Assembly: GCA_035489435.1 (NCBI GenBank)
Contig: DATHKG010000029.1
DNA from: DATHKG01 sp035489435
GTDB lineage: Bacteria > Bacteroidota > Bacteroidia > Chitinophagales > Chitinophagaceae
Direction: 5' to 3' (one strand)
DNA: 64,000 bases
Of this stretch, positions 8,802-18,254 are shown piece after piece; the first letter of the stretch is position 1; every line of letters begins with the position of its first letter. The notes below the pieces were generated by a model. It was given only the letters and a program-made list of their open reading frames with translations, did not search any database and was not told the origin of the DNA. The position numbers were made by a program, and so were the translations under genes.

Positions 8802-9614
8802 ATGAAAAAATCTATTAGATTTTTGCTTTTAATCGATATTCCAACCATGATTTTAATTATGGCCGGATGCACCCCCGATTCGGGAGGACTGCTGGGCGAT
8901 CCGGCTACAGCCTCTTTTACAGTAACACCAGTAACAGGTCGGGTAAACACTTATCTTCTCCAAAGTACCTCCGCCGGTGCATGGGGTTTTCAGTGGGACA
9001 GGGGTAATGGAACCTTTGTGAAAGGTAAAGTCTCAGACACTGCTTATTTCCCAACAAAAGGGAAGTTTACCGTCAAATTGAGGGCATTTGGCAGAGGAGG
9101 ATTTACTACAGCGGAGCAGGCTGTGGAAATTACAGTGGATGATATAGGCAACAATGCCCAGTTTAAATTGCTCACTGCTAAGAAGTGGAAACTGGATGCA
9201 ACCGATGGAGCGAACGCCATAATTGTTGGCACAGAGGGCAATCCCGGCCAATATTCTCCGGGTGGTCCACTCGCAGATTGCCAGAAAGATGATGTATACA
9301 CTTTCACCACCGACTTCAAACTAAGTTATGCGGCGAATGGTTCTACTTTCAACGCCGGTAATTTGTCACCTAATTATACCTGTAGTGGTGACAGGTCATA
9401 CAATAATATTACTTACACGTTTCAACCAGGTGTTTCCGGAGGAGCAGGCATAGCAACGATAACAACCCCTGGCTTGCCCCCTGCAAATTTTATAGGTGTT
9501 ACGGATATATCATCCAATACTTACCGTATCATTTCCATATCTGCGACGGCTATGGTGCTACGTTCAGGCACTTCAACTCAAACAGTTCACCAGTTCAAAT
9601 TTGTGGCTCAATGA
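8802..9614 (+). CDS. PKD-domain lipoprotein preceding SusC
   Basis: A 270-residue putative surface lipoprotein. The ATG at 8802 gives a signal with lipobox IMAGC (Cys23); an upstream in-frame TTG at 8766 would add a non-signal extension and is rejected. After the Cys, residues about 35-112 form a PKD-type immunoglobulin fold (TASFTVTPVTGRVNTYLLQS; GKFTVKLRAFGRGGFTTAEQ). The C-terminal half (AKKWKLDA, then beta-rich sequence) resembles a lipocalin-like or glycan-binding domain often found next to SusC, but no named family is certain. Its position directly upstream of SusC suggests a surface glycan-binding protein, which is inferred. Confidence 0.72.
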   Translation: MKKSIRFLLLIDIPTMILIMAGCTPDSGGLLGDPATASFTVTPVTGRVNTYLLQSTSAGAWGFQWDRGNGTFVKGKVSDTAYFPTKGKFTVKLRAFGRGGFTTAEQAVEITVDDIGNNAQFKLLTAKKWKLDATDGANAIIVGTEGNPGQYSPGGPLADCQKDDVYTFTTDFKLSYAANGSTFNAGNLSPNYTCSGDRSYNNITYTFQPGVSGGAGIATITTPGLPPANFIGVTDISSNTYRIISISATAMVLRSGTSTQTVHQFKFVAQ

Positions 9615-9680
9615 GAAGAGGGTAACCAACAAACCGCACCGCTTTTAAGCAATTTTTCCATACTAATTTAATAGCTGCAT

Positions 9681-12600
9681 ATGAAACGTCTAGGTAAAAT
9701 ATTAACAAGCATATTTCTTACACTTTGTTCGGTTGCCGTATTACATGGGCAAACCCTCGAGGTAACCGGCCTGGTTACAAACAAAAAAACAGGGGAACCC
9801 CTTGCAGGGGCTTCCATAAATCTGAAAGGTACCACCACCACAACTATTACTAATGCCGGGGGAAATTTTTCGATGAGTGTTCCCTCCGGATCTACAATTG
9901 TGGTTTCATTTACCGGCCTTGGAACCCAGGAGAGACCGGTTACAGCCAGTGGTGCATTAAACTTCGAACTATCCGAATCTGAAGCTGGCACTTTAGACGA
10001 TGTGATCGTGGTTGGATACGGACAGCAACGTAGAAATAATCTTACCGGTTCGATCGGCACAGTTAATACAAAGGCCCTGACCCAGGCTCCTGTTTCGGAT
10101 CTTAGTAATGCATTGATGGGTCGTGTTCCGGGCATCGTAACCAAACAAGGTTCCGGCGAACCGGGAAGGGATAATGCAAATATATTTATCCGTGGCGTTT
10201 CCACTTTCAGTGGCGGCACGGAGCCACTCTTTGTAGTTGATGGTATCGTACGAACCTTCAGAGATTTTTCTCAGCTTGATGCCAATGAAGTGGAATCTGT
10301 AAGTGTATTAAAAGATGCATCTTCGGCTGCTATCTTTGGTGTACGAGGTGCCAATGGAGTTGTGCTGGTAACTACCAAAAGAGGTAAATCGGGTAAGATT
10401 ACGGCGAACTATTCTTTCAACTATGGCTTTCAGCAGGTCACGAAATTCAACAACAATCTCGGGTCATATGAATATGCCACGATGCTCAATGAAGCACTAT
10501 TAAACGATAATCTTCCGCTGGCTTTCAGTAATGAAGATATTCAAAAGTTCAGAGATGGTTCCGATCCTATACAGTTTCCGAATACCAACTGGCAAAAACT
10601 TGTACTGGGTGGAACAGCTCCCCAGATGCAGCACAACTTATCATTCAGCGGAGGGTCAGACAGGGTTAAATACTTCGCATCACTCGGTTATTTCGATCAG
10701 GACGGTTTATACAATTCCCTGAACTACAAAAGATACAACCTCAGAACAAATCTTGATTTGCAGGTTACCAAAACAACAAAAGTTACAATCGATCTTGCCG
10801 GTCGACTTGAAAAAAGAACCGCACCAACAACAGGTATTTCTGGCATTTTTGAACATACGTTAAGAAATCCTCCGACAATTGTTGCTGACTATCCCGGTGT
10901 GGGATATGCGCAGGTAGGTTCTTATGTGAACACTTTAAGGGCGATTGATGCTGAAGCAGGATATGACAATACCGAAAACAATACCATTCTCACCAATTTC
11001 CAGATAGAACAACAGATACCCTGGGTAAAAGGCTTGTCAATCAAAGGTGTATTGGCCTATGACAAAAGAATGAACTATGGTAAGCGGTGGACGGAAAATG
11101 TTTATGTTTATACGCGGAACCCAACAACCAATGGATATGACCGTTCTGCTTATAACAACTCAAGTCTGGCGGAGAATTTTTTCCAGAATGACCAGACTGA
11201 ACTTCAGGGGCAGCTGAATTATACTAATCGTTTTGGAAAGCATGGCGTTTCCGCGCTTGTACTATTACTGCAGCAGGAGCGACCTCAAAATCAGTTTAGT
11301 GCTTCCAGATCGGGATATGAATTCTCTTTGTTTGATGTACTTAGCCAGGGTCCGTCTACAAATGCGGCCGGTGTTATCACTGAAACTATAGCTGGTACTA
11401 AGGATAGATTTGCTCTCAGAAGCGCCGCTGCCCGTATCAACTACGACTTTGATAATAAATACCTCTTCCAGGCAAGTTTGCGCCGGGATCAGTCAGAGAA
11501 TTTCGCACCTGACGTGCGGACCGGATATTTCCCCGCTCTTTCTGCAGGCTGGGTGATTTCGAGTGAGAATTTCATGGCTTCTACAGGAAGATTCCTTGAC
11601 TATTTAAAGATCAAAGGATCCTGGGGGAAACTGGGTAACGATTTGTTGCCAGGATCCCGTTTCTACTATCTTACAAGCTATAACACAGTTGCAAATAACT
11701 ATGCCTTTGGCGGAACGATTGTTCCGGGCCTGAATCCAAATGCGTTTAACCCGATTGTTGAGTGGGAGACATCCACAAAAACAGATATTGGCCTTGAAGC
11801 GCGTTTCTTTGGTGGCAAATTGGGATTGGAATTCGATTATTTTATGGAAGACAGGGACGGCATACTCGCTACACGTTCTGCCCAGATCCCATCCAGTTAT
11901 GGCGGACCCTTACCTGCTGAAAACATAGGAAAGGTGCAGAACAGGGGTATTGAGCTCACCCTGACCCATGAAAACAGGATCTCAAAGGATTGGTCCTACA
12001 ATCTCGGAGGCAACTTCACTTTCACATCTAATAAAATATTGAATGCTGCCCAGGCAGACAATGTGCCTGCCGAATTCAAGGTGGCCGGGAATCCAATTGG
12101 TTCTTATTACGGATACAAGTCGATAGGTATCATTAAAGATTCTGCAGACTTTAAGAACTATAACAAGAGCACTGCATTCCCTATCGGCCTTGGAGATATA
12201 ATGTATGAGGACCTCAATAACGATGGTATAATTGATAATGCTGACAGGCAGTTCCTGGATTATGGAAATATACCACGCGTTGTCTATGGATTCTCCGGAG
12301 GTATTAACTATAAACGCTTTGAATTCAGCTTCCTGTTTCAGGGTGCAACTGGTGTTAACCAACAATTGACCAACAATGCAGGTTTTGCTTTCTTCAATGG
12401 TGGCAGGGTTACTGAGGAATGGCTCGATAGATGGACACCGGATAATCCTAACGCGAAATATCCAAGGCTGAGTACCAACGCGACAGCCACTACCAACAAC
12501 TACCAGATACCTGGCGGTCCTGCCTATGGCAATGGTGGAAATAGTTTCTGGATAGAAGATGCATCCTATCTCAGGTTGAAAAATGTAGAGATAGCCTATT

Positions 12601-12779
12601 CCATCAGTCCCGCTATCCTTTCAAAAATTGGAGCCACACAGTTGCGGATTTTTGCCACGGGCCAGAACCTGGTAACATTTACAAAGCTGCATAATGTTGA
12701 TCCGGAAAATTCAGATGGCAATGGCTGGTATTATCCTGTAATGGCAGTTTATAATTTTGGATTGAACCTCCAGTTTTGA
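9681..12779 (+). CDS. SusC-like TonB-dependent transporter
   Basis: A 1032-residue outer-membrane oligosaccharide importer powered by TonB. A signal peptide (residues 1-23) is followed by a carboxypeptidase-D-like regulatory domain (about 26-98, VTGLVTNKKTGEPLAGASIN). The TonB box/plug region with the SusC signature DDVIVVGYGQQRRNNLTGSI comes next (about 107-125), then the plug (VLKDASSAAIFGVRGANGVV) and a long beta-barrel ending in an aromatic residue (GLNLQF). The length is typical of the family. It pairs with the SusD gene that follows and is probably driven from the region upstream of the PKD lipoprotein. The substrate is inferred to be beta-glucan oligosaccharides from the GH16 and GH30 neighbours. 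Confidence 0.95.
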   Translation: MKRLGKILTSIFLTLCSVAVLHGQTLEVTGLVTNKKTGEPLAGASINLKGTTTTTITNAGGNFSMSVPSGSTIVVSFTGLGTQERPVTASGALNFELSESEAGTLDDVIVVGYGQQRRNNLTGSIGTVNTKALTQAPVSDLSNALMGRVPGIVTKQGSGEPGRDNANIFIRGVSTFSGGTEPLFVVDGIVRTFRDFSQLDANEVESVSVLKDASSAAIFGVRGANGVVLVTTKRGKSGKITANYSFNYGFQQVTKFNNNLGSYEYATMLNEALLNDNLPLAFSNEDIQKFRDGSDPIQFPNTNWQKLVLGGTAPQMQHNLSFSGGSDRVKYFASLGYFDQDGLYNSLNYKRYNLRTNLDLQVTKTTKVTIDLAGRLEKRTAPTTGISGIFEHTLRNPPTIVADYPGVGYAQVGSYVNTLRAIDAEAGYDNTENNTILTNFQIEQQIPWVKGLSIKGVLAYDKRMNYGKRWTENVYVYTRNPTTNGYDRSAYNNSSLAENFFQNDQTELQGQLNYTNRFGKHGVSALVLLLQQERPQNQFSASRSGYEFSLFDVLSQGPSTNAAGVITETIAGTKDRFALRSAAARINYDFDNKYLFQASLRRDQSENFAPDVRTGYFPALSAGWVISSENFMASTGRFLDYLKIKGSWGKLGNDLLPGSRFYYLTSYNTVANNYAFGGTIVPGLNPNAFNPIVEWETSTKTDIGLEARFFGGKLGLEFDYFMEDRDGILATRSAQIPSSYGGPLPAENIGKVQNRGIELTLTHENRISKDWSYNLGGNFTFTSNKILNAAQADNVPAEFKVAGNPIGSYYGYKSIGIIKDSADFKNYNKSTAFPIGLGDIMYEDLNNDGIIDNADRQFLDYGNIPRVVYGFSGGINYKRFEFSFLFQGATGVNQQLTNNAGFAFFNGGRVTEEWLDRWTPDNPNAKYPRLSTNATATTNNYQIPGGPAYGNGGNSFWIEDASYLRLKNVEIAYSISPAILSKIGATQLRIFATGQNLVTFTKLHNVDPENSDGNGWYYPVMAVYNFGLNLQF

Positions 12780-12865
12780 TCAGTGATTGTATGAAACGTT
12801 CGGCTATAAAAAATAGAAATGAACGGATGAAATTGATTTTAGTAAATAAAATAAAAAACGTAAGT

Positions 12866-14542
12866 ATGAACGCAGGAAATTTAAAATGGGTAACAGGAAT
12901 ATTGTTTCTGGCCACCCTTGCTGCTTCTTGTAAAAAGGATCTGCTTGATATTTATCCATCCAATGCTTTGTCTGATGTAACTGTGTTTGAAGACATACAA
13001 TTCGCAAACCGGTTTTTAAATAATGTTTATGGTACCCTGCCAAACGGATTTTCCCGGCGGGATCAAAATCCGGGCGATGCCGGTTGGTCAAGAGGGATGA
13101 GTGCGTTTGCAATGGCCGAGGATGACGCGGAAGCAAACAACCTGGCGGCATCTACCCAGGGTCTTAACCAGGGCGTGCTGCCGACAACATGGGCTTATGC
13201 GGATGATATTTGGGTTCAGAACTATGCAGTGATTCGTAAAGCCAATATGTTCATGGAAAAAATAGATGCCGTTCCGGGAGATGCAGCATTAAAGGCGAGG
13301 ATGAAAGCCGAGGCTCAATTTCTGCGGGCATTTTCATATGCAGAACTCGCAAAATGTTTTGGTGGTGTTCCACTGATGCTGACTGCAGGTACACCCGAGG
13401 AAGCTATTATTCCAAGAAACACCTATGATGAAGTGGTAGCTCAGATAGTTAAAGATTGCGACGAAGCGGCAGCAGCACTTCCTGTTGCAAGTGCGCCTGC
13501 GGACCTGGGACGTGCAACGAAGGTGGCCGCACTTGCCGTAAAGGCGAGGATACTGCTTTATAAGGCAAGTCCCCTTAACAACTCCGGTAACACCGCGTCT
13601 CTCTGGGCAGACGCTGCTAATGCTGCTAAAGCAGTGATGGCCTTCGGGCCGACACCAGGTTCAGGAGAGTACGGTCTACACCCCGATTATTATAAACTGT
13701 TTATTGATAAGCTGGGAAACCGGGAAATAATATTTGCGCGGAAATTTCAGAATCCAAGTCTCAATCCGAGCGATGGTGCAAGAAACAAATGGTACATGAG
13801 TGTTCCTGGTGTTAATGACGGTGCCTGGGGCGGATTCTCTCCCACACAAAACCTGGTTGATGCATACGAAATGAAAAATGGTTTGCCGATCTCAGACGGC
13901 GGTTCCGGATACGATGCTCAAAAACCTTATGTCAATCGCGATAGTCGCCTCGATAAATCCGTACTTCACCAGGGTTCCATTTACAAAAGCGGAATTGTCA
14001 TTGAAACTTTCAGAGGTGGCAACACAAATAATGCAAACAGGCTCGATAGTTCAAAGATGGGATATGGTTTACTTAAGATGGTTGATACTACAAAATACGG
14101 CGCTGCAGGCAATGCTGACAACGACTGGATTTTTATTCGTTATGCTGAGGTGCTGCTCAATTATGCCGAGGCCCAGAATGAAGCTGTCGGACCGGATATG
14201 AGTGTACTCGCTGCAATTAACCAGGTTCGTTCAAGATCAGGTCAGCCAGCTCTTGCTGCCTTGTCACAACAACAAATGCGCGAACGGATCAGGAACGAAA
14301 GAAGGGTAGAGCTTGTTTTTGAAGAGCATCGGTTTTTCGACGTGAGAAGGTGGAAACTTGGTTCAACATATTTTAAAGAGCCGATACGCAAAGTTCAGAT
14401 CACCAGGCTTACTAATGGCACCCTGCAGTATAATTATCCGTTATGGGAAAGCCGGAATTACCAGGAGTTTCAGAACCTGATGCCTTTGCCACAATCTGAG
14501 GTTGACAGAAATGCCAAACTCACGCAAAACCCCGGTTACTAA
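12866..14542 (+). CDS. SusD/RagB-like glycan-binding lipoprotein
   Basis: SusD lipoproteins lie on the cell surface as lids over SusC. The start at 12866 gives a compact lipoprotein signal with lipobox LAASC (Cys22) followed by KKDLLDIYPSN, the classic SusD N-terminus. In-frame ATGs at 12791 and 12827 would add a charged, non-signal extension. TPR-like helices follow (AEAQFLRAFSYAELAKCFGGVP). The SusD C-terminal signature FIRYAEVLLNYAEAQNEA lies in the last third, with RNERRVELVFEEHRFFDVRR and a terminal LTQNPGY. It forms the transporter pair with the upstream SusC and is followed by a hairpin terminator. The glycan ligand is inferred, not visible. Confidence 0.93.
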   Translation: MNAGNLKWVTGILFLATLAASCKKDLLDIYPSNALSDVTVFEDIQFANRFLNNVYGTLPNGFSRRDQNPGDAGWSRGMSAFAMAEDDAEANNLAASTQGLNQGVLPTTWAYADDIWVQNYAVIRKANMFMEKIDAVPGDAALKARMKAEAQFLRAFSYAELAKCFGGVPLMLTAGTPEEAIIPRNTYDEVVAQIVKDCDEAAAALPVASAPADLGRATKVAALAVKARILLYKASPLNNSGNTASLWADAANAAKAVMAFGPTPGSGEYGLHPDYYKLFIDKLGNREIIFARKFQNPSLNPSDGARNKWYMSVPGVNDGAWGGFSPTQNLVDAYEMKNGLPISDGGSGYDAQKPYVNRDSRLDKSVLHQGSIYKSGIVIETFRGGNTNNANRLDSSKMGYGLLKMVDTTKYGAAGNADNDWIFIRYAEVLLNYAEAQNEAVGPDMSVLAAINQVRSRSGQPALAALSQQQMRERIRNERRVELVFEEHRFFDVRRWKLGSTYFKEPIRKVQITRLTNGTLQYNYPLWESRNYQEFQNLMPLPQSEVDRNAKLTQNPGY

Positions 14543-14618
14543 GTTTTAACCGTATAACATTTAATAATAACCACGATATCACATAAATAATAAACACCCT
14601 TAATTCCAATCTGCATTC

Positions 14619-14652
14619 ATAACCCTGGTTTTCAGGCCAGGGTTATTGTTTT
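14619..14652 (+). terminator. Rho-independent-like hairpin after SusD
   Basis: A perfect 10-bp stem (ATAACCCTGG / CCAGGGTTAT) encloses an 8-base loop at 14619-14646, followed by the U-rich TGTTTTG. It could end or attenuate transcription between SusCD and the downstream enzymes, lowering their expression relative to SusCD. Confidence 0.7.
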
Positions 14653-14700
14653 GCATGTTGACAGGAGCATTGATTATCTGTTGATGGCAGGATGACTATA

Positions 14701-14760
14701 TGGTGCAGGTATATTTTGCCTGGTGCAGATGATAAAATGCTGGTGCAGATGATATAAATG
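14701..14760 (+). repeat. Three tandem 20-bp TGGTGCAG units
   Basis: TGGTGCAG(A/G)T starts at 14701, 14721 and 14741, exactly 20 bp apart, each followed by an AT-rich half. The units lie between the terminator hairpin and the next gene. They could be stacked protein-binding sites at two-turn spacing or a local duplication. Confidence 0.65.
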
Positions 14761-14776
14761 AATGTATATTGATTTC

Positions 14777-14827
14777 TCAGTAGATTGATTTGATTATGAA
14801 GTTTCAGTAGATTGATTTGATTATGAA
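14777..14827 (+). repeat. Duplicated start-codon region (24 bp, period 27)
   Basis: A 24-base block at 14777-14800 recurs identically at 14804-14827, both ending in ATGAA. The downstream copy holds the real start of the next gene (14823). The upstream copy starts a four-codon reading frame, ATG AAG TTT CAG then TAG (14796-14810), just before the gene. Confidence 0.85.
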
Positions 14828-17800
14828 ATTCAGGTTGTGGTATATATTAATTGTCTTAGCTGCTATGTCATGTAACCGGCCTGATACTTTATTTGAAAAA
14901 CTGGAACAATCAACTACCAATATAGATTTCACGAATACCATTACAGAAACCGCGGATCACAATGTGTTCACCTATCAATACTACTATAACGGCAATGGGG
15001 TAGCCATTGGGGATGTAAACAACGACGGCCTTCCCGATGTGTTTTTTACCGGTAATCAAACCCCGTCAAAGCTATACCTTAACAAAGGATCGTTCAGATT
15101 TGAGGATATCACAGAAAAGAGCAAGGTGGCGGGCAGAAACGCCTGGCGCACCGGGGCAAATATGGTAGATATTAATGGCGATGGCCTGTTAGATATCTAT
15201 GTGTGTTATTCCGGTTTTGGAAACGCGGAGAGCCGGGCAAAGCAATTGTTTATCAATAAGGGAAATGATAAAGATGGTATTCCTGTTTTCACTGAGAAAT
15301 CCTCAGCATACGGGATTGATGCCCCCGGCACTTATTCCAGCCAGTCTGCCTTTTTTGATTACGATCTCGATGGCGACCTGGATATGTTTTTACTGAATCA
15401 TGCAAACGAATTCTATTCTCCATTTTTCAATACACACCGGCTGCGGACCCTTCACCATCCTGAATACGGAAACCGTCTTTATCGAAATGATGGAAACCGG
15501 TTCAAAGACATAAGTGACTCTGCAGGTATTTTCGGCGGTGGAATAAATTTTGGACTGGGAATATCGATAAGTGATATAAACAACGATGGATGGCCGGATA
15601 TCTTTGTAAGCAATGATTTTCACGAGCAGGACTATGTTTACCTGAACAACAAGGATGGAACTTTCACGGATGTGTGCCACAGGATTTTTGGGCACATGAG
15701 CAGAAATACTATGGGTCTCGACATTGCAGACTTTAATAACGATGGCCTGCCCGATATCCTCACCCTGGATATGTTACCTGAATCAAACTACCGCCAGAAG
15801 ATTTTACAGGGTCCGGATGAATATGATAAGTTTACAAAAATGGTTGATAGTGGCTACGGTTATCAGTATAACCGCAACATGCTTCAGCTTCATCGTGGGT
15901 TTACTGATGATGGAATGCCGGTATTCTCGGAGATCGGCCAACTGGCAGGAGTGTCAAATACAGACTGGAGCTGGTCTGCTTTATTTGCAGATTTCGATAA
16001 TGATGGTGCCAAGGACCTGTTTGTAACAAACGGTTATTTACGCGAATCGACCAACCTGGATTTTATGAGATATGAAGTGGCCGAAGCGCTGCGCGTAACC
16101 GCGGAAAAGGGCCTTGATGTTTCTACCGCCATGGGTTATGCGAAAAATATGCCTTTATATGATCTCGTGAAGAAAATGCCAACCAAAAAAATCAGTAATT
16201 ACGCATATCGTAATGGTGGGGGGCTTTCATTTACCAACGAAACCAGCAACTGGGGGCTGGATGAAGAATCAGTCAGCAGCGGCGCAACCTATGCAGATCT
16301 GGACAATGATGGTGACCTGGATCTTATTGTATGTAATAATAATGATCCTGTATCTATATTTAGAAATAATGCTGATGTTATTCTCGGGAATAATTTCATT
16401 AAAATAAAGCTGGAGGGCGATCATCAGAATCGATTCGCTATCGGTGCCAGGGTCATTGTAAAAACAGACAGCGGGGAACAGATGCAGGAGATGTATCCTG
16501 TGAGGGGATACCAGTCATCAGTCGATTACGTACTAAACTTTGGATTGGGTCAGGTAGGAAACGTGAAGGAGATTAAGGTTTTTTGGAACCGTGATTCTGC
16601 CACGGTTGTGACTGATCCGGCAATTAATTCAACAATCACCATTTCGAAGAAGCAGTCTGTTGCTATCAATGCTTCTTTAAACGCTTCATCGCAATTCAAC
16701 TCTTCCCAAAATCTCAGATCACCTAATCATAAAGATTCAGGTTTCACATTTGAAGATGTCAGCAGGTCGGCAGGCATCGACTTCAGGCATGTTGAAAATT
16801 CATACATTGATTTTAAAACCGAATATCTGATTCCATACCAACTATCAAGGCAGGGACCAAAAATGGCGGGAGCCGATGTTAACAATGATGGGCTCGATGA
16901 CATATTTATCGGCGGAGCTAAAAACCAGGCTGGCAGGTTATATCTGCAGGCAAAAGATGGCAGATTCTTGTCATCGGCCTCACAGCCATGGATAACCGAT
17001 TCTGTAGCAGAAGATATGGGAGCAATTTTCTTTGATGTGGATGGCGATGGTGATCAGGATCTTTATGTCACAAGTGGCGGAAATGAATGGTTCTATCCCG
17101 GTCCATGGCTTCAGGATCGGTTATACATTAACGATAGTAGAGGAAATTTTGTCCGCGATAGCACTGCGCTACCCGCTGAAGTATATAATGGAAGCTGCGT
17201 AATTGCCGCAGATTATGATAAGGATGGTGATCAGGATCTGTTTGTTGGTGCCGGAACTATACCTGTTAAATATCCTGCCAGTGCGGGAAACATCATTCTG
17301 AGAAATGATTTCGATAAATCAACCCGCAAGATCAGGTTCACTGATGTCACTGCTTCGGTTGCGGGAAATGAATTGTTCAGGGCCGGGATGGTCAATGATG
17401 CTGTATGGGTCGATCTTAACAAAGACGGATGGCAGGATCTAATCATTGCCGGCGACTGGATGCCTGTAATGGTTTTTCAAAATGAGAATGGCCGCCGGCT
17501 GATGGATGTATCGGTCCAGTGGGGTTTGGAAAAATCAAATGGCTGGTGGCACAAATTGTTGGTCGCCGATGTTGATGGGGACGGCGATATGGATATTATA
17601 GCCGGCAATCTTGGACTTAATAACTCATTCAAAACATCAGCCAATGAACCCATGGTTACATACACAGCTGATTTTAATGACGATGGCAGGAAGGAGCCCG
17701 TGATGAGCTGGTATATTCAGGGCATTAGTTACCCTTTTAATTCGAGAGACGAACTGGTTGAGCAGATGCCTGTATTGAATAAACGGTACCTGAAATATGA

Positions 17801-18245
17801 TGATTTTGCAAAAGCTACTATAAAAAATTTGCTGGGCGAAGACCGGGCGAAAACTGCTGACAAACTATATATCTATAATACAAAAACGTCTTTATTTATA
17901 AATGGTGGTGCACGGTTCGAATGTAAACCACTACCGGAAGAGGCACAGTTCAGTGTTGTCAGTTCAATAGTTTATAAGGACTTTGACAATGATGGAAAGG
18001 GCGACCTGCTACTTGCCGGAAATTTTTATCCCTTTCGAGTACAGCAGGGCCGTTGCGACGCAGGGCTTGGCACGTTGCTAAAAGGTAACGGAACAGGGAC
18101 CTTTACTGCTGTAGACAGGAGATTAACCGGTCTCTATGTTCCCGGGGATGTAAGGGATGCACTTGAACTAAAATCAAATGGCAAAACGATCGTCGTTTTT
18201 TCAAAAAATAATGACAGGGTTCAGGTGGTAAGTGTGAAGAAATAA
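14823..18245 (+). CDS. CRTAC1-like VCBS/FG-GAP repeat lipoprotein with ASPIC/UnbV domain
   Basis: A 1140-residue secreted protein. The start at 14823 gives a short lipoprotein signal with lipobox LAAMSC. Seven VCBS-type calcium loops follow in the first half (DVNNDGLPDVFF, DINGDGLLDIYV, DYDLDGDLDMFL, DFNNDGLPDILT and others). An ASPIC/UnbV domain lies near residues 520-605 (GARVIVKTDSGEQMQEMYPV, VLNFGLGQ). Seven more loops follow (DVNNDGLDDIFIGG, DVDGDGDQDLYV, DFDNDGKGDLLL). No catalytic residues are recognised. It starts the second segment of the locus after the SusD terminator and precedes GH16, so it may act as a large surface glycan-binding or scaffold protein. A second propeller lipoprotein at 1547 fits the same theme. 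Confidence 0.85.
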   Translation: MKFRLWYILIVLAAMSCNRPDTLFEKLEQSTTNIDFTNTITETADHNVFTYQYYYNGNGVAIGDVNNDGLPDVFFTGNQTPSKLYLNKGSFRFEDITEKSKVAGRNAWRTGANMVDINGDGLLDIYVCYSGFGNAESRAKQLFINKGNDKDGIPVFTEKSSAYGIDAPGTYSSQSAFFDYDLDGDLDMFLLNHANEFYSPFFNTHRLRTLHHPEYGNRLYRNDGNRFKDISDSAGIFGGGINFGLGISISDINNDGWPDIFVSNDFHEQDYVYLNNKDGTFTDVCHRIFGHMSRNTMGLDIADFNNDGLPDILTLDMLPESNYRQKILQGPDEYDKFTKMVDSGYGYQYNRNMLQLHRGFTDDGMPVFSEIGQLAGVSNTDWSWSALFADFDNDGAKDLFVTNGYLRESTNLDFMRYEVAEALRVTAEKGLDVSTAMGYAKNMPLYDLVKKMPTKKISNYAYRNGGGLSFTNETSNWGLDEESVSSGATYADLDNDGDLDLIVCNNNDPVSIFRNNADVILGNNFIKIKLEGDHQNRFAIGARVIVKTDSGEQMQEMYPVRGYQSSVDYVLNFGLGQVGNVKEIKVFWNRDSATVVTDPAINSTITISKKQSVAINASLNASSQFNSSQNLRSPNHKDSGFTFEDVSRSAGIDFRHVENSYIDFKTEYLIPYQLSRQGPKMAGADVNNDGLDDIFIGGAKNQAGRLYLQAKDGRFLSSASQPWITDSVAEDMGAIFFDVDGDGDQDLYVTSGGNEWFYPGPWLQDRLYINDSRGNFVRDSTALPAEVYNGSCVIAADYDKDGDQDLFVGAGTIPVKYPASAGNIILRNDFDKSTRKIRFTDVTASVAGNELFRAGMVNDAVWVDLNKDGWQDLIIAGDWMPVMVFQNENGRRLMDVSVQWGLEKSNGWWHKLLVADVDGDGDMDIIAGNLGLNNSFKTSANEPMVTYTADFNDDGRKEPVMSWYIQGISYPFNSRDELVEQMPVLNKRYLKYDDFAKATIKNLLGEDRAKTADKLYIYNTKTSLFINGGARFECKPLPEEAQFSVVSSIVYKDFDNDGKGDLLLAGNFYPFRVQQGRCDAGLGTLLKGNGTGTFTAVDRRLTGLYVPGDVRDALELKSNGKTIVVFSKNNDRVQVVSVKK

Positions 18246-18254
18246 ATTAATGCA

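Noticed and set aside
12776..12866. Upstream starts for SusD (TTG 12776, ATG 12791, ATG 12827)
   Set aside because: They add a charged extension before the lipoprotein signal; 12866 gives a standard signal.
14540..14823. Extra small gene between SusD and the repeat lipoprotein
   Set aside because: Only a hairpin and repeats are present; no frame of useful length.
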